A program made the position numbers and the translations under genes. A DNA stretch of 64,000 nt from Lentiprolixibacter aurantiacus (GTDB taxonomy: Bacteria > Bacteroidota > Bacteroidia > Flavobacteriales > Flavobacteriaceae), in the NCBI RefSeq assembly GCF_026241225.1, contig NZ_JAPFQP010000001.1, forward strand, positions 186,001 through 250,000. Direction: 5' to 3'. Below, in pieces: positions 51,682 through 61,904 of the stretch. How positions within the stretch are numbered: the first letter of the stretch is position 1; each line of letters begins with the position of its first letter. The notes beneath the pieces were generated by a model. The model saw nothing but the letters and a program-made list of their open reading frames with translations. It was not told the DNA's origin and did no database searches.

Positions 51682-53277
51682 ATGAGAAAAATAACAAATT
51701 ATTTAAGTATTGCACTTTTGATCCCATTTGTGTTTTCCTGCACAGATCTGGAGATTGAAGGTACTGATTCATTGATCAGTGATGGGTTTGCAGGTGTTGC
51801 CAATATTAAAGGTGAAGTTGATAATATATCTAACACTATTGCCAATGGTGCCCTGGCTAATCAGGAAAGTCTTTATGCATTAAACGAGGTGACTACGGAT
51901 GAATACTTCGTTCCTACCCGGGGAACTGACTGGGGGGATAACGGTAGGTGGTTATCCATCCACCAGCAAACCTGGAATGCGGAACTTTTTGATGTAGTTC
52001 AACCCTGGCAGGCCTTAAACAGTGTTACTATTAATGCTTCCCGGGTTATTAACGAAAAGAGTGTAAATACAGCCAGCGGGGATGTGGCACAATTAAAGGC
52101 CGAAGCACGGTTCTACAGAGCCTGGGCTATGGAATGGATCCTTGATATGTGGAGACAAGTACCTATTAGGAATGTTGATGAGCCTAACAGTGCTATTCCT
52201 GATGTACTTACAGGACAGGATGCCATTGATTTTATAGTTGCTGATCTTACTGCTGCCCTTCCAGACCTGCCTACGGTTACCGCAGCTGATGGTATTGATT
52301 TAAAATCTCGACCTACAAAAGCAGCGGCAAACCTTTTATTGGCCAGACTGCATTTAAACAAGCACGTCTATTTAGATACAAGTCCGGATAATGCAGATAT
52401 GCAGGTAGTTATTAATGCAGTAGACGCAATTACTGCAGATGGGTACACATTAGCAGCTCCTGGTGAATATTTTGATATTTTCCGTCCAAGTAATGATGTG
52501 GAAACAATCTGGTGGTCACCTGCTGATACAGGGCCCAGAATCTGGAATACTTTACATTACAGTCAGGACTGGCCGGGTGTCAATGATGGAGGCGGATGGA
52601 ATGGTTTTGTCACGCTTTCTGAATTCTACCAATTATTTGAAGGAGATCCGGATGTTAACACTCCTGGTAGTGGACAGGAAGAACGAAGAGGGGTGGTTCA
52701 CGATGCTTCTACAGCAGATGAAGATAACCTGGGTATTGGTTTAGGCTTCTTGATTGACCAGCAATACGATCAGGATGGTACGCCTTTAAATGCCAGGAAT
52801 AATGTAGGTGGAGTTCCTTTAGTATTTACCAAGGAAGCAGAGAAAACCGAATATTCAGCCCCAGCTGATAATGCTGTACTTGAAACAGCAGGAACAAGAT
52901 TGTTGAAATACCACCCTAATGAAGAAGGTGGAGACAGAAGAAGGCATATCGTTAGATATCGATATGCAGATGCCTACCTGATGAAAGCAGAGGCTATGTG
53001 GAGAATGGGAGGTGATCCTTTAACAATGATCAATGCTCTTAGATCACAAAGGGGTGCTACAGAACTAACAGGGCCACTTGATGGACAAGACCTATTAGAT
53101 GAAAGAGGTAGAGAACTTTACGGTGAAATGGTAAGAAGACAAGATCTTATCAGGTTCGATCAGTATCTTAGGGCCTGGAACCAGAAAGAAGCTGGTTCTG
53201 ACCATCTGAAAATATTCCCAATACCAGTTTCAGATGTATTGGCTAATCCTAATCTGTCTCAGAACCCTGGTTACTAA
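51682..53277 (+). CDS. SusD-family starch/maltodextrin-binding lipoprotein
   Basis: A 531-residue lipoprotein (FVFSC, lipidation Cys20) of the RagB/SusD family. The N-terminal domain carries tetratricopeptide-like helices (AQLKAEARFYRAWAMEWIL). The C-terminal block LMKAEAMWRMGGDPLTMINALRSQRGA...DERGRELYGEMVRRQDLIRF is the family hallmark. It forms the lid of the SusC channel at the cell surface. Unlike the Bacteroides sus operon, no SusE or SusF gene follows; an intrinsic terminator ends the transcript. Confidence 0.96.
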   Translation: MRKITNYLSIALLIPFVFSCTDLEIEGTDSLISDGFAGVANIKGEVDNISNTIANGALANQESLYALNEVTTDEYFVPTRGTDWGDNGRWLSIHQQTWNAELFDVVQPWQALNSVTINASRVINEKSVNTASGDVAQLKAEARFYRAWAMEWILDMWRQVPIRNVDEPNSAIPDVLTGQDAIDFIVADLTAALPDLPTVTAADGIDLKSRPTKAAANLLLARLHLNKHVYLDTSPDNADMQVVINAVDAITADGYTLAAPGEYFDIFRPSNDVETIWWSPADTGPRIWNTLHYSQDWPGVNDGGGWNGFVTLSEFYQLFEGDPDVNTPGSGQEERRGVVHDASTADEDNLGIGLGFLIDQQYDQDGTPLNARNNVGGVPLVFTKEAEKTEYSAPADNAVLETAGTRLLKYHPNEEGGDRRRHIVRYRYADAYLMKAEAMWRMGGDPLTMINALRSQRGATELTGPLDGQDLLDERGRELYGEMVRRQDLIRFDQYLRAWNQKEAGSDHLKIFPIPVSDVLANPNLSQNPGY

Positions 53278-53291
53278 ACCATTTAGAACTA

Positions 53292-53328
53292 TAAAAAAAA
53301 CCCTTGCCTGCCGGCAGGGGTTTTTTTA
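53292..53328 (+). terminator. Intrinsic terminator after susD
   Basis: An A-run, then CCCTTGCC pairing with GGCAGGGG around a TGCC loop (8 bp, one G-T pair), followed by a run of seven T. The A-run and T-run can lengthen the stem. It lies 15 bp after the susD stop. This is the clearest terminator in the window and separates susCD from the symporter gene. Confidence 0.92.
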
Positions 53329-53388
53329 TTAAATAATTGTATATCTTGTTGCTATAGCACAGACAATTCTTAACCGATCCTCTTAGTT

Positions 53389-55041
53389 ATTACTTCAACA
53401 TTCAGCATTTGGGATTATTTGATTTTTGCCGCTTACGGTTGCCTGATACTAGTCGTAGGACTATGGGTGTCACGTGACAAAAAAGGGCACCAGAAGAATG
53501 CCGAAGATTATTTTTTAGCAGGAAAATCCCTCCCCTGGTGGGCGATCGGAGCTTCCTTAATTGCCGCCAATATTTCTGCAGAGCAATTTATTGGGATGTC
53601 GGGCTCTGGTTTTGCCGTGGGGTTAGCTATTGCCTCCTATGAATGGATGGCGGCCATTACGCTGCTAATCGTTGGAAAATTCTTTCTGCCCATCTTTATT
53701 GAGAAAGGGCTTTACACCATACCGGAATTTGTTGAAAAACGCTATTCCACCAACCTGAAGACCATCCTGGCCATTTTCTGGATTGCACTTTATGTCTTTG
53801 TAAATCTCGCCTCAGTGCTCTACCTGGGTTCCCTGGCCCTGGAAACCATCATGGGGATTCCAATGGTCTATGGTGTTCTTGGTTTAGCGCTTTTTGCCGC
53901 AGCTTACTCACTCTATGGCGGGCTCTCTGCCGTGGCCTGGACAGACGTTATACAGGTTATTTTCCTGGTCCTCGGCGGACTGGTTACCTCATACCTGGCC
54001 CTGTCTGCAGTTTCTGATGGCCAGGGAGTTTTGGCTGGATTGAAAACCGTATATGAGACAGTCCCTGAAAAGTTTGTAATGATCCTGGACAAGTCCAACC
54101 CGGAGTATAAAAACCTTCCAGGCCTAGGGGTAATTGTAGGAGGTCTCTGGGTAGCCAATCTCTATTATTGGGGATTTAATCAGTACATCATTCAGAGGAC
54201 GCTGGCGGCAAAATCACTCAGGGAATCTCAAAAAGGGATTATACTGGCCGCTTTCCTGAAAATCATTATCCCAGCTATAGTCGTTGTTCCGGGTATTGCC
54301 GCCTATGTGATGGTAAAAGACACAGAGATTTTATCACGACTTGGAGAAACAGCACTTCAGAATATGCCTTCTCTGGAGCAGGCAGATAAGGCCTACCCCT
54401 GGTTATTGCAATTCCTACCCGTAGGACTAAAAGGTGTTGCTTTCGCAGCCCTGGCAGCCGCAGTGGTTTCCTCCCTGGCCTCAATGCTTAATTCCACTTC
54501 TACCATTTTTACCATGGATATATACAAGCCATATATAAATAAGAAAGCATCTGACAAAGCCACGGTAAATGTAGGTCGAATTTCGGCGGCCGTAGCACTC
54601 ATTATTGCCAGTATCATGGCACCATTATTAGGTGGTATTGATCAGGCTTTTCAATTTATCCAGGAATATACCGGTCTGGTTAGTCCCGGTATCCTGGCCG
54701 TATTTATCCTGGGTTTATTCTGGAAAAAAACAACAAACAGGGGCGCCATAGCAGGTGCCCTGGTATCTATTCCAATAGCTCTTTACTTCAAGGTCGCGCC
54801 CAATAGCTGGTCCCAAAGTGACTTTTTTTTAAACGTTCCCTTCCTGGATCAGATGGGATATACCTGCCTGCTCTCCATGCTGGTTATCTCACTGGTAAGC
54901 CTGGTTCAAAACAAAGGAACCGATGACCCCAGGGCAATCCCGGTTTCAAGGAAAACTTTTACCACCAGTCCCAAATTTAACATAGGGGCGTTCGCAGTAA
55001 TGATCATTACTTCGGCTATTTACGCTTTTTTCTGGAGTTAA
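53389..55041 (+). CDS. Sodium/sugar symporter (SSS family)
   Basis: About 550 residues with 14 or so transmembrane helices. AEDYFLAGKSLPWWAIGASLIAANISAEQFIGMSGSGFA is the SSS signature. SLYGGLSAVAWTDVIQ and GVAFAALAAAVVSSLASMLNSTSTIFTMDIY are later conserved blocks, the last including the sodium-site Ser pair. It probably imports glucose or maltose with sodium ions. No ATG, GTG or TTG lies before the first membrane helix. An ATT at 53389 gives the N terminus ITSTFSIWDYLIFAAYG, typical of the family. The only TTG (53419) is inside that helix. Confidence 0.88.
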   Translation: MTSTFSIWDYLIFAAYGCLILVVGLWVSRDKKGHQKNAEDYFLAGKSLPWWAIGASLIAANISAEQFIGMSGSGFAVGLAIASYEWMAAITLLIVGKFFLPIFIEKGLYTIPEFVEKRYSTNLKTILAIFWIALYVFVNLASVLYLGSLALETIMGIPMVYGVLGLALFAAAYSLYGGLSAVAWTDVIQVIFLVLGGLVTSYLALSAVSDGQGVLAGLKTVYETVPEKFVMILDKSNPEYKNLPGLGVIVGGLWVANLYYWGFNQYIIQRTLAAKSLRESQKGIILAAFLKIIIPAIVVVPGIAAYVMVKDTEILSRLGETALQNMPSLEQADKAYPWLLQFLPVGLKGVAFAALAAAVVSSLASMLNSTSTIFTMDIYKPYINKKASDKATVNVGRISAAVALIIASIMAPLLGGIDQAFQFIQEYTGLVSPGILAVFILGLFWKKTTNRGAIAGALVSIPIALYFKVAPNSWSQSDFFLNVPFLDQMGYTCLLSMLVISLVSLVQNKGTDDPRAIPVSRKTFTTSPKFNIGAFAVMIITSAIYAFFWS

Positions 55042-55146
55042 GCAGAACAGCAATGCCTCTGGTGTTCCCCACAGACCGTTAAATATCGTTCTAAAATCGC
55101 AATTTGCTTATCTCTAAATAGGATAGGATAGTTGATTATCTTAATT

Positions 55147-55176
55147 TTGAGATTCGACTTTTTGACCCTAGTTTAG
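55147..55176 (+). promoter_or_regulatory. Possible promoter of the ASPIC/haloperoxidase cluster
   Basis: TTG at 55147-55149 and TAGTTTAG at 55169-55176 (one base from TAnnTTTG) are spaced by 19 bp. It would give a leader of about 85 nt. The match is imperfect and found by eye, so the call is tentative. Confidence 0.3.
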
Positions 55177-55267
55177 GCTACAATCAGCTGGTATAAACCC
55201 ATTTTATTGATTGTACAAGCCCACCCGATAAAACAGGCTGAACTTTTACAGGTCAAATAAAATTTTA

Positions 55268-58200
55268 ATGATCGGGTTAACCATTATCAGAAAAAATCTT
55301 ATGCAGATTAAACTGAACTTACTAGTAGGCATAATTATTTGTAGTAGTCTGTTCTATTCATGTTCTACCGAGGATAAATCAGCTAAAAAAGAAAGCGAAG
55401 AAAAACTGACCCTATTTAAATTGTTATCCCCCACCAAAACCGGTGTACGGTTTATAAACGCCATAGAAAACCAAAAGGATTTCAATATCTTCAAGTACAG
55501 GAACTTCTATAACGGGGGTGGTGTTGCTATTGGTGATATAAACAATGATGGCCTTGCCGATATTTATCTGACGGGTAATATGGAACCGAACAGGCTCTAC
55601 CTCAACAAAGGCAACTTGACCTTTGAAGACATTTCCGAAAGTGCAGGGGTTATGGGAAATAAGCCCTGGTCCACTGGGGTTGTCATGGTTGACATTAATG
55701 CAGACGGACTTCTGGACATATACGTCAGTAATGCCGGAAATATGGAAGGAAACAACCATGACAATGACCTGTACATCAATAACGGGGATCTCACTTTCAC
55801 AGAAAAGGCGGCAGAATATAACCTGGCCAAAACTGGTTTCTCTACACACGCCTCATTTTTTGATTATGATAAGGATGGTGACCTGGATGCCTATATCCTG
55901 AACAATAGCAATATTCCGGTAAGTAGCCTGGGTTATGCCGAGCAGCGGCAGGTAAGAGCCCAGGATTGGGAAGGGGTGCCTAAAATATTTCGAGGTGTTG
56001 GGGATATGCTGCTCCGTAATGACAACGGCAAATTTGTAGACGTAAGTGAAGATGCCGGTATTTACGGCAGTTTGATAGGTTTTGGCCTGGGGGTTATGGT
56101 GACTGATATCAATAAAGACCTGTATCCGGATATTTATGTTTCCAATGATTTTTATGAGCGGGATTACCTTTATATCAATAACCAGGATGGCACCTTTACG
56201 GAGGATATCAAAAACTGGACCTCACACTTGTCCTTGTCAGCCATGGGAATCGATATGGCAGACATCAATAACGATGGGCATGCCGAGATCTTTATCACAG
56301 ACATGCTTCCGGAACCCGAGGAGCGTGTAAAATCTGTTATGACCTTTGAAGGATATGATGTCTTTAGACTTAAGCAAAGTAAAGACTTCTATCAGCAATA
56401 CATACAGAATACCCTGCAGTTGAATAATGGTAATGGCTCTTTTTCCGAAGTAGCCTATTTCAGCGGTGTAGATGCTACTGACTGGAGCTGGGCTGGTTTG
56501 ATTTTTGATATGGACAATGACGGTTTTCGTGACATCTTTATCACCAATGGTATCAATCACGATCTTACCGACCTTGATTTTGTAGACTTTTTTGCCAATG
56601 AAATCATCCAGAAAATGGCCCTTACTGGTAAGAAGGAGTCCATAGATTCCATAATTGCCAAAATGCCTGTCAAGCCACAGCCTAACTACGCATACAAGAA
56701 CAACGGGGATATTACCTTTGATAATGCTAATAAAGACTGGGGATTTGAATTACCAAGCCTCTCCAATGGTGCAGCCTATGGTGATCTGGACAACGATGGC
56801 GACCTTGACCTTGTGGTCAATAATGTAAATATGGAGACTTTCATTTATCAAAACCTTACTGATGAGCAAAGGGATCACAACTATATCAAGATGCGGTTCG
56901 AAGGCACGGAGAAAAATAAATTTGCAATTGGTACCACGGCATTGCTTTACTATGGAGAGAACATTGTATTTCAGGAGTTAATGCCCTTTCGTGGTTTCCA
57001 GTCCTCAATGGACTACAACATGACAATAGGATTGGGAACAACCGATAGAATAGACTCGATCAGAATTATCTGGCCGGATGACCGAACACAATTCCTTAAA
57101 GACGTCTCGGTAAATCAATCACTTGACTTTAAATATTCCGATACCCTTAAAACTTATCAACCGCCGCAACTCGAACCTATAAGACCCCTGCTGAGAGAAA
57201 TGGAAAATAGCTCGCTGATTGCGCACAGGGAAAATAACTACAATGACTTTGACTATGAGGGCCTTATCTATAAGCAACTATCTCAGGAAGGTCCCGCATT
57301 GGCTATAGCGGATGTTGACAGAGATGGGAATGACGATATTTTTATCGGTGGCGCCAAAGGGCAGCCGGGTATTCTATACAGACACCTGGGTAATGGTAAA
57401 CTAGCCATCGTTGAACAGTCCGCCTTCGGTAAGGACATGGATCTTGAAGACACAGCTGCAGCTTTTCTTGATGTCGATGGTGACGGTGATATGGATTTAA
57501 TGGTTGGTAGTGGAGGAAACCAGGTCGGGGACGAACAGTCCTATCGTACGCGTCTGTATTTGAATGACGGCAAGGGAATCTTCTCAAAATCACCTTCGCC
57601 ATTGCCTTCGGTATTTAAAAATATAGCCGTGATTGCACCTCAGGATTTCGATGCTGATGGAGATATGGATGTATTTATAGGTTCACGCAGTGTGGTTGGC
57701 ACTTATGGGGTAAATCCGGATCATCTTTTCCTTGAAAATGATGGAAATGGTTCCTTTTCTGATGCAACCGAACGACTGGCTTATGATTTGAGGAATGAAG
57801 GAATGGTTACCGATGCTATCTGGGCAGATCTCGATGGTGACGGAAGGAATGACCTGCTAACCATATCCGAATGGGACAACCCGCGCATTTACAGGAATAC
57901 GGGCAGGAGGTTAACCCAAATGCCAACAACCCTTGACAGCCTGAGTGGTTGGTGGAATACCGTGGAAACAGCCGACCTGGACAAAGATGGGGACCTTGAC
58001 CTTATCCTTGGAAACCAGGGAGCAAACCTTCATTATAAACCTTCTCCAAAAGCGCCTATGCGAATCTGGATCAATGATTTTGATAACAACGGGACTATTG
58101 AACAAATCGTAACCATGCACGAAAATGGTAAGGACTACCCGATTCACCAAAAGAAAGAACTCACCAGTCAGTTGGTTTCCCTTAAAAAGGAAAATCTGAA

Positions 58201-58657
58201 AGCCTCGGAATACGCCAGAAGAAGCATAGATAAACTTTTCCCCAGGAATATTTTCGAAAGGTCAATCATGAAAGAGGTAACCTATTCGGAGTCAATAATT
58301 GCCATTAACGAAGGGGATGGGAAATTCAGCATACAATTCCTGCCAAACCGGGTACAACTATCCTGCGTTTGTGGAATTAGCTGTGAAGACGTCAATGGCG
58401 ACGGTAATCTCGACTTAATCATGGGAGGAAATAATTTTGAATACAAGCCGCAATTCTCCCGTCTGGATGCCAGCTATGGAAATGTATTGCTCAATGACGG
58501 TAATCTTGGATTTACCTGGCAGGATTATAAGCAGAGTGGCTTCTTCATCAAAGGTGAAATCAAACACCTGAAATCTTTCAAGGATAAATCCGGAAAGCGC
58601 TTCCTGATCGCAACCATCAATGACAATAAACCCAAGATTTACGCCCTGGATGAATAA
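55268..58657 (+). CDS. FG-GAP/VCBS-repeat ASPIC/UnbV-domain lipoprotein, first copy
   Basis: The 1129-residue protein has a lipoprotein signal (FYSC, Cys32 from this start, or Cys21 if the ATG at 55301 is used). Many FG-GAP/VCBS repeats follow, of the form D-x-N-x-D-G-x-x-D-[IL] (e.g. GDINNDGLADIY, GDLDNDGDLDLV), which bind calcium and build a beta-propeller. Around residues 535-620 lies an ASPIC/UnbV domain (RFEGTEKNKFAIGTTALLYY...GLGTTDRIDSIRIIWPD). It is a surface or periplasmic binding protein of unknown ligand. The second copy overlaps its end by 8 bp, and the two are plainly paralogous. Confidence 0.9.
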   Translation: MIGLTIIRKNLMQIKLNLLVGIIICSSLFYSCSTEDKSAKKESEEKLTLFKLLSPTKTGVRFINAIENQKDFNIFKYRNFYNGGGVAIGDINNDGLADIYLTGNMEPNRLYLNKGNLTFEDISESAGVMGNKPWSTGVVMVDINADGLLDIYVSNAGNMEGNNHDNDLYINNGDLTFTEKAAEYNLAKTGFSTHASFFDYDKDGDLDAYILNNSNIPVSSLGYAEQRQVRAQDWEGVPKIFRGVGDMLLRNDNGKFVDVSEDAGIYGSLIGFGLGVMVTDINKDLYPDIYVSNDFYERDYLYINNQDGTFTEDIKNWTSHLSLSAMGIDMADINNDGHAEIFITDMLPEPEERVKSVMTFEGYDVFRLKQSKDFYQQYIQNTLQLNNGNGSFSEVAYFSGVDATDWSWAGLIFDMDNDGFRDIFITNGINHDLTDLDFVDFFANEIIQKMALTGKKESIDSIIAKMPVKPQPNYAYKNNGDITFDNANKDWGFELPSLSNGAAYGDLDNDGDLDLVVNNVNMETFIYQNLTDEQRDHNYIKMRFEGTEKNKFAIGTTALLYYGENIVFQELMPFRGFQSSMDYNMTIGLGTTDRIDSIRIIWPDDRTQFLKDVSVNQSLDFKYSDTLKTYQPPQLEPIRPLLREMENSSLIAHRENNYNDFDYEGLIYKQLSQEGPALAIADVDRDGNDDIFIGGAKGQPGILYRHLGNGKLAIVEQSAFGKDMDLEDTAAAFLDVDGDGDMDLMVGSGGNQVGDEQSYRTRLYLNDGKGIFSKSPSPLPSVFKNIAVIAPQDFDADGDMDVFIGSRSVVGTYGVNPDHLFLENDGNGSFSDATERLAYDLRNEGMVTDAIWADLDGDGRNDLLTISEWDNPRIYRNTGRRLTQMPTTLDSLSGWWNTVETADLDKDGDLDLILGNQGANLHYKPSPKAPMRIWINDFDNNGTIEQIVTMHENGKDYPIHQKKELTSQLVSLKKENLKASEYARRSIDKLFPRNIFERSIMKEVTYSESIIAINEGDGKFSIQFLPNRVQLSCVCGISCEDVNGDGNLDLIMGGNNFEYKPQFSRLDASYGNVLLNDGNLGFTWQDYKQSGFFIKGEIKHLKSFKDKSGKRFLIATINDNKPKIYALDE

Positions 58658-61600
58658 ATTCATTGCACTTTTTTGCCTGGTAATGGTCCTCATTTCCTGT
58701 TCAGGGGATGGAGAATTATTCCATAATCCAGACGCATCTGAAACCGGAATCGATTTTAAAAATGTGTTGACTCCCAGGGAGGACCTGAACATCCTGGATT
58801 ATCTGTATTTCTACAATGGGGGAGGCACGGCTATTGGCGATATTAATGGAGATGGTCTGCCCGATATCTATCTGGCTGGTAACCAGGTGAAAAATAAACT
58901 TTACCTCAATAAAGGCAATTTGGAGTTTGAGGATATAACTGAACAAGCCGGAGTGGCCGGAAATAGCAGCTGGAATACGGGAGCTATAATGGGTGATGTA
59001 AACGGGGATGGCCTGCTGGATATCTATGTCTGTGCCGTAGTAGGGATTAAAGGTTTTAGCGGATACAATGAGCTTTTTATAAACAACGGGGATAACACCT
59101 TTACCGAAAGTGCTGCTCGCTATGGGCTTGATTTTGACTCTTACAGTTCGTCAGCAGCCTTTCTGGATTATGACCTGGATGGGGATTTGGATCTCTATCT
59201 TCTGAACCATGCAGTGCATACTGAAGAATCTTACGGTCGCGCCAATCTACGGTACAAACGTAATTATGAAACCGGTGACAAGTTACTTCGCAACGACGGA
59301 GAATCCTTTACGGACGTAAGTGAAGAAGCAGGTATTTTTGGCGGGATCATCGGCTATGGCCTGGGGGTTGCTGTTTCGGATTTTAACCAGGATGGCTATC
59401 CGGACATCTATGTGGGTAATGATTTCCACGAAGACGACTATTACTACCTGAATAATGGAGACGGAACCTTTACCGAAAGCCTGAAGAAATTTTTTGGTCA
59501 TACTACTCGGTTTTCCATGGGAAATGACGTGGCTGATGTGAATCACGACGGCTGGCCAGACCTAATTTCTTTAGATATGCTTCCCGAAGAGGAAGAGATA
59601 CTCAAAACATCGGAAGGCGATGACAATGTTCAAACACAGCGAATGCGCATTGACCGTTTTGGTTACCATTACCAATTTTCTCGGAACATGTTGCAGTTGA
59701 ATCGTCCCGGCTCTTTTTATGCGGAAACCGCACTTCAAAGTGGTATAGCTGCCTCTGACTGGAGCTGGAGTGCCCTATTTGCTGACTATGACCAGGACGG
59801 AGAACAGGACCTGTTTATCTCTAACGGGATTCCAAAAAGGCCCAATGATCTGGATTATATTCGCTTTGTTTCCAGTGAAGAAATAAGAAGTAAAATCAAC
59901 AATACACGGCTGGTTGACCAGGATGCTCTGGAAATGATGCCTTCGGGAGCAGTCCATAACTATTATTTCCGCGGTAAGGGAGCATCATTTGAAAATCTTT
60001 CAGAAACCATGTTGCGCAAAGACACATTGGTTTCCGGGGCAACGGCCTATGCCGATCTGGATTTGGATGGGGACCTGGATCTGGTAACCAATAACCTGAA
60101 CCGTGAGGCCAGTTTGTACATCAATCAAACAAATAACAAAGCGAATTACCTGAAAATCAAATTCAATTATCCCGGACCCAATAAATTTGGAATTGGAACT
60201 AAGGTGTTTTCATATCATAAAGGGCTGCTTCAATATAAGGAGCTGTACCCGGTGAGGGGCTTTCAGGCCTCCTCCGAGCCCATTATACATTTTGGATATG
60301 GACAGACGGATGTAGTAGACTCACTTAAGATAGTTTGGCCCGATGGGACATTTCAGGTAGTGAAAAATGCAAAGGTTAATCAGACACTAAAGCTTAGTCC
60401 TGAAAACACGCTAAAGTTTGACTATGCTTCACTCCTGCCGCAGCAAGGGAATCGCTTTAAACAAGTAACGGATAATCTGGGGATCGATTATGAGCATGTG
60501 GAAGACAATTACGTTGATTTTAACCGACAAAAACTTATACCTTATCAGATTTCAGACAGGGGGCCTGCGGTGGCTTCCGGAGATCTTAATGGGGACGGGA
60601 AAGACGACCTCTATTTTGGAGGTTCCAAGTATCATTCTGCCCAGATATACCTGCAAACAGACACCGCCTTTGTAAGCTCATCTTATCCGGAACTTGTCAG
60701 GGATTCCGTTATCGAGGAAATAAGTGCTGTAATTGAGGATTTCAATTCGGATGGTAAAAAAGATCTGTTCCTGGGAACGGGGGGTGGCGACTTTTTTGGA
60801 CAAAGTACGCGCTTGCTGGACAGGTTATTTATACAGGGAGAAAGTGGATTTAATCAAGCCCAGGTTCCGGAATACTTTGAACATGCCGCTGTGATAAAAC
60901 CCCACGATATTGATGGTGATGGTGATCTTGATCTTTTTGTCGGTAATTATACCCGTACCAATGATTTTGGTGCCATTCCACCTTCCTACCTTCTTAGAAA
61001 CGAAGGTGGTGTTTTTCAAATCGTGGATAACCTGTCGTTGCAAAAACTGGGGCTTGTTACCGATGCCTATTGGGCAGATCTGGATAATGACCAAAAGGAG
61101 GAACTGATTGTAGTAGGAGAATGGATGGCCCCGCGTTTCTTTAAAAATGACAAGGGTAGTTTAACAGAGGTTGAACTGCTGGAACAGGAAATTTCAGGGC
61201 TATGGCAGGCTGTTATCCCTAACGATATAGATGGCGATGGGGACCTGGACCTCATTTTAGGTAACTGGGGAAATAACAATAAATTTAGGGCCTCACAAAG
61301 CAATCCCCTGAAAATGTACTACGGGGATTTTGACTCCAACGGGAGTACAGAAACCATAATAGCTATCCCCAAAGATGGTAAATACTATCCCCTGGAAAGC
61401 CTGGAAGGTTTATCTCAACAGATAGTATCACTGCGAAAAAAGTTTACTACTTTCCGCAGTATGGCAGGGAAATCTGTTGAGGAGATACTGGACAAAAAAA
61501 CACTTAAAGAAGCAAGCCTATTCCAGGTCAGTGAATTGCGTTCCGGCATTCTTATGAATAATGAGGGAAAATTTTCTTTCACGCCCTTTGGACAGGAACT

Positions 61601-61892
61601 GCAAGTGGCACCAATAACTTCTTTTGTATCCTATGATTTCGACCAGGATGGCAAAGAAGAAGTTTTGGCCGGGGGAAATTACTTTGGTGTAAAACCCTAT
61701 CACGGGAGGTTTGGTTCCTTTTCCGGGGCTATGATAGCCGGCGAAAATGATGTAATTTTGGGGCATGAAATGGGGATGGACTTTTCACAAAAAGCTGTAC
61801 GCCATCTTCATATAATACATATGAATGACCAGCCTTATATATTGGTAACATTCAATAACGGCAAAGCAGAGGTATATCAGTGGTTAAATTAA
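58650..61892 (+). CDS. FG-GAP/VCBS-repeat ASPIC/UnbV-domain lipoprotein, second copy
   Basis: A protein of about 1080 residues, paralogous along its whole length to the gene just upstream (both share FYNGGGxAIGDINxDGLxDIYLxGN). The ATG at 58650 gives MNKFIALFCLVMVLISC, an ideal lipoprotein signal; an ATG at 58620 would place an unneeded tail before it. It has at least seven FG-GAP calcium-loop repeats and an ASPIC/UnbV domain near residues 510-600 (KFNYPGPNKFGIGTKVF...HFGYGQTDVVDSLKIVWPDG). The 8-bp overlap suggests translational coupling with the first copy. Ligand unknown. Confidence 0.9.
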   Translation: MNKFIALFCLVMVLISCSGDGELFHNPDASETGIDFKNVLTPREDLNILDYLYFYNGGGTAIGDINGDGLPDIYLAGNQVKNKLYLNKGNLEFEDITEQAGVAGNSSWNTGAIMGDVNGDGLLDIYVCAVVGIKGFSGYNELFINNGDNTFTESAARYGLDFDSYSSSAAFLDYDLDGDLDLYLLNHAVHTEESYGRANLRYKRNYETGDKLLRNDGESFTDVSEEAGIFGGIIGYGLGVAVSDFNQDGYPDIYVGNDFHEDDYYYLNNGDGTFTESLKKFFGHTTRFSMGNDVADVNHDGWPDLISLDMLPEEEEILKTSEGDDNVQTQRMRIDRFGYHYQFSRNMLQLNRPGSFYAETALQSGIAASDWSWSALFADYDQDGEQDLFISNGIPKRPNDLDYIRFVSSEEIRSKINNTRLVDQDALEMMPSGAVHNYYFRGKGASFENLSETMLRKDTLVSGATAYADLDLDGDLDLVTNNLNREASLYINQTNNKANYLKIKFNYPGPNKFGIGTKVFSYHKGLLQYKELYPVRGFQASSEPIIHFGYGQTDVVDSLKIVWPDGTFQVVKNAKVNQTLKLSPENTLKFDYASLLPQQGNRFKQVTDNLGIDYEHVEDNYVDFNRQKLIPYQISDRGPAVASGDLNGDGKDDLYFGGSKYHSAQIYLQTDTAFVSSSYPELVRDSVIEEISAVIEDFNSDGKKDLFLGTGGGDFFGQSTRLLDRLFIQGESGFNQAQVPEYFEHAAVIKPHDIDGDGDLDLFVGNYTRTNDFGAIPPSYLLRNEGGVFQIVDNLSLQKLGLVTDAYWADLDNDQKEELIVVGEWMAPRFFKNDKGSLTEVELLEQEISGLWQAVIPNDIDGDGDLDLILGNWGNNNKFRASQSNPLKMYYGDFDSNGSTETIIAIPKDGKYYPLESLEGLSQQIVSLRKKFTTFRSMAGKSVEEILDKKTLKEASLFQVSELRSGILMNNEGKFSFTPFGQELQVAPITSFVSYDFDQDGKEEVLAGGNYFGVKPYHGRFGSFSGAMIAGENDVILGHEMGMDFSQKAVRHLHIIHMNDQPYILVTFNNGKAEVYQWLN

Positions 61893-61904
61893 ATCGGATT
61901 GGTG

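Noticed and set aside
55500-61500. Long runs of repeated D-G-D codons looking like DNA repeats
   Set aside because: They are the calcium loops of FG-GAP repeats at protein level; the DNA is too diverged to be called a repeat array.
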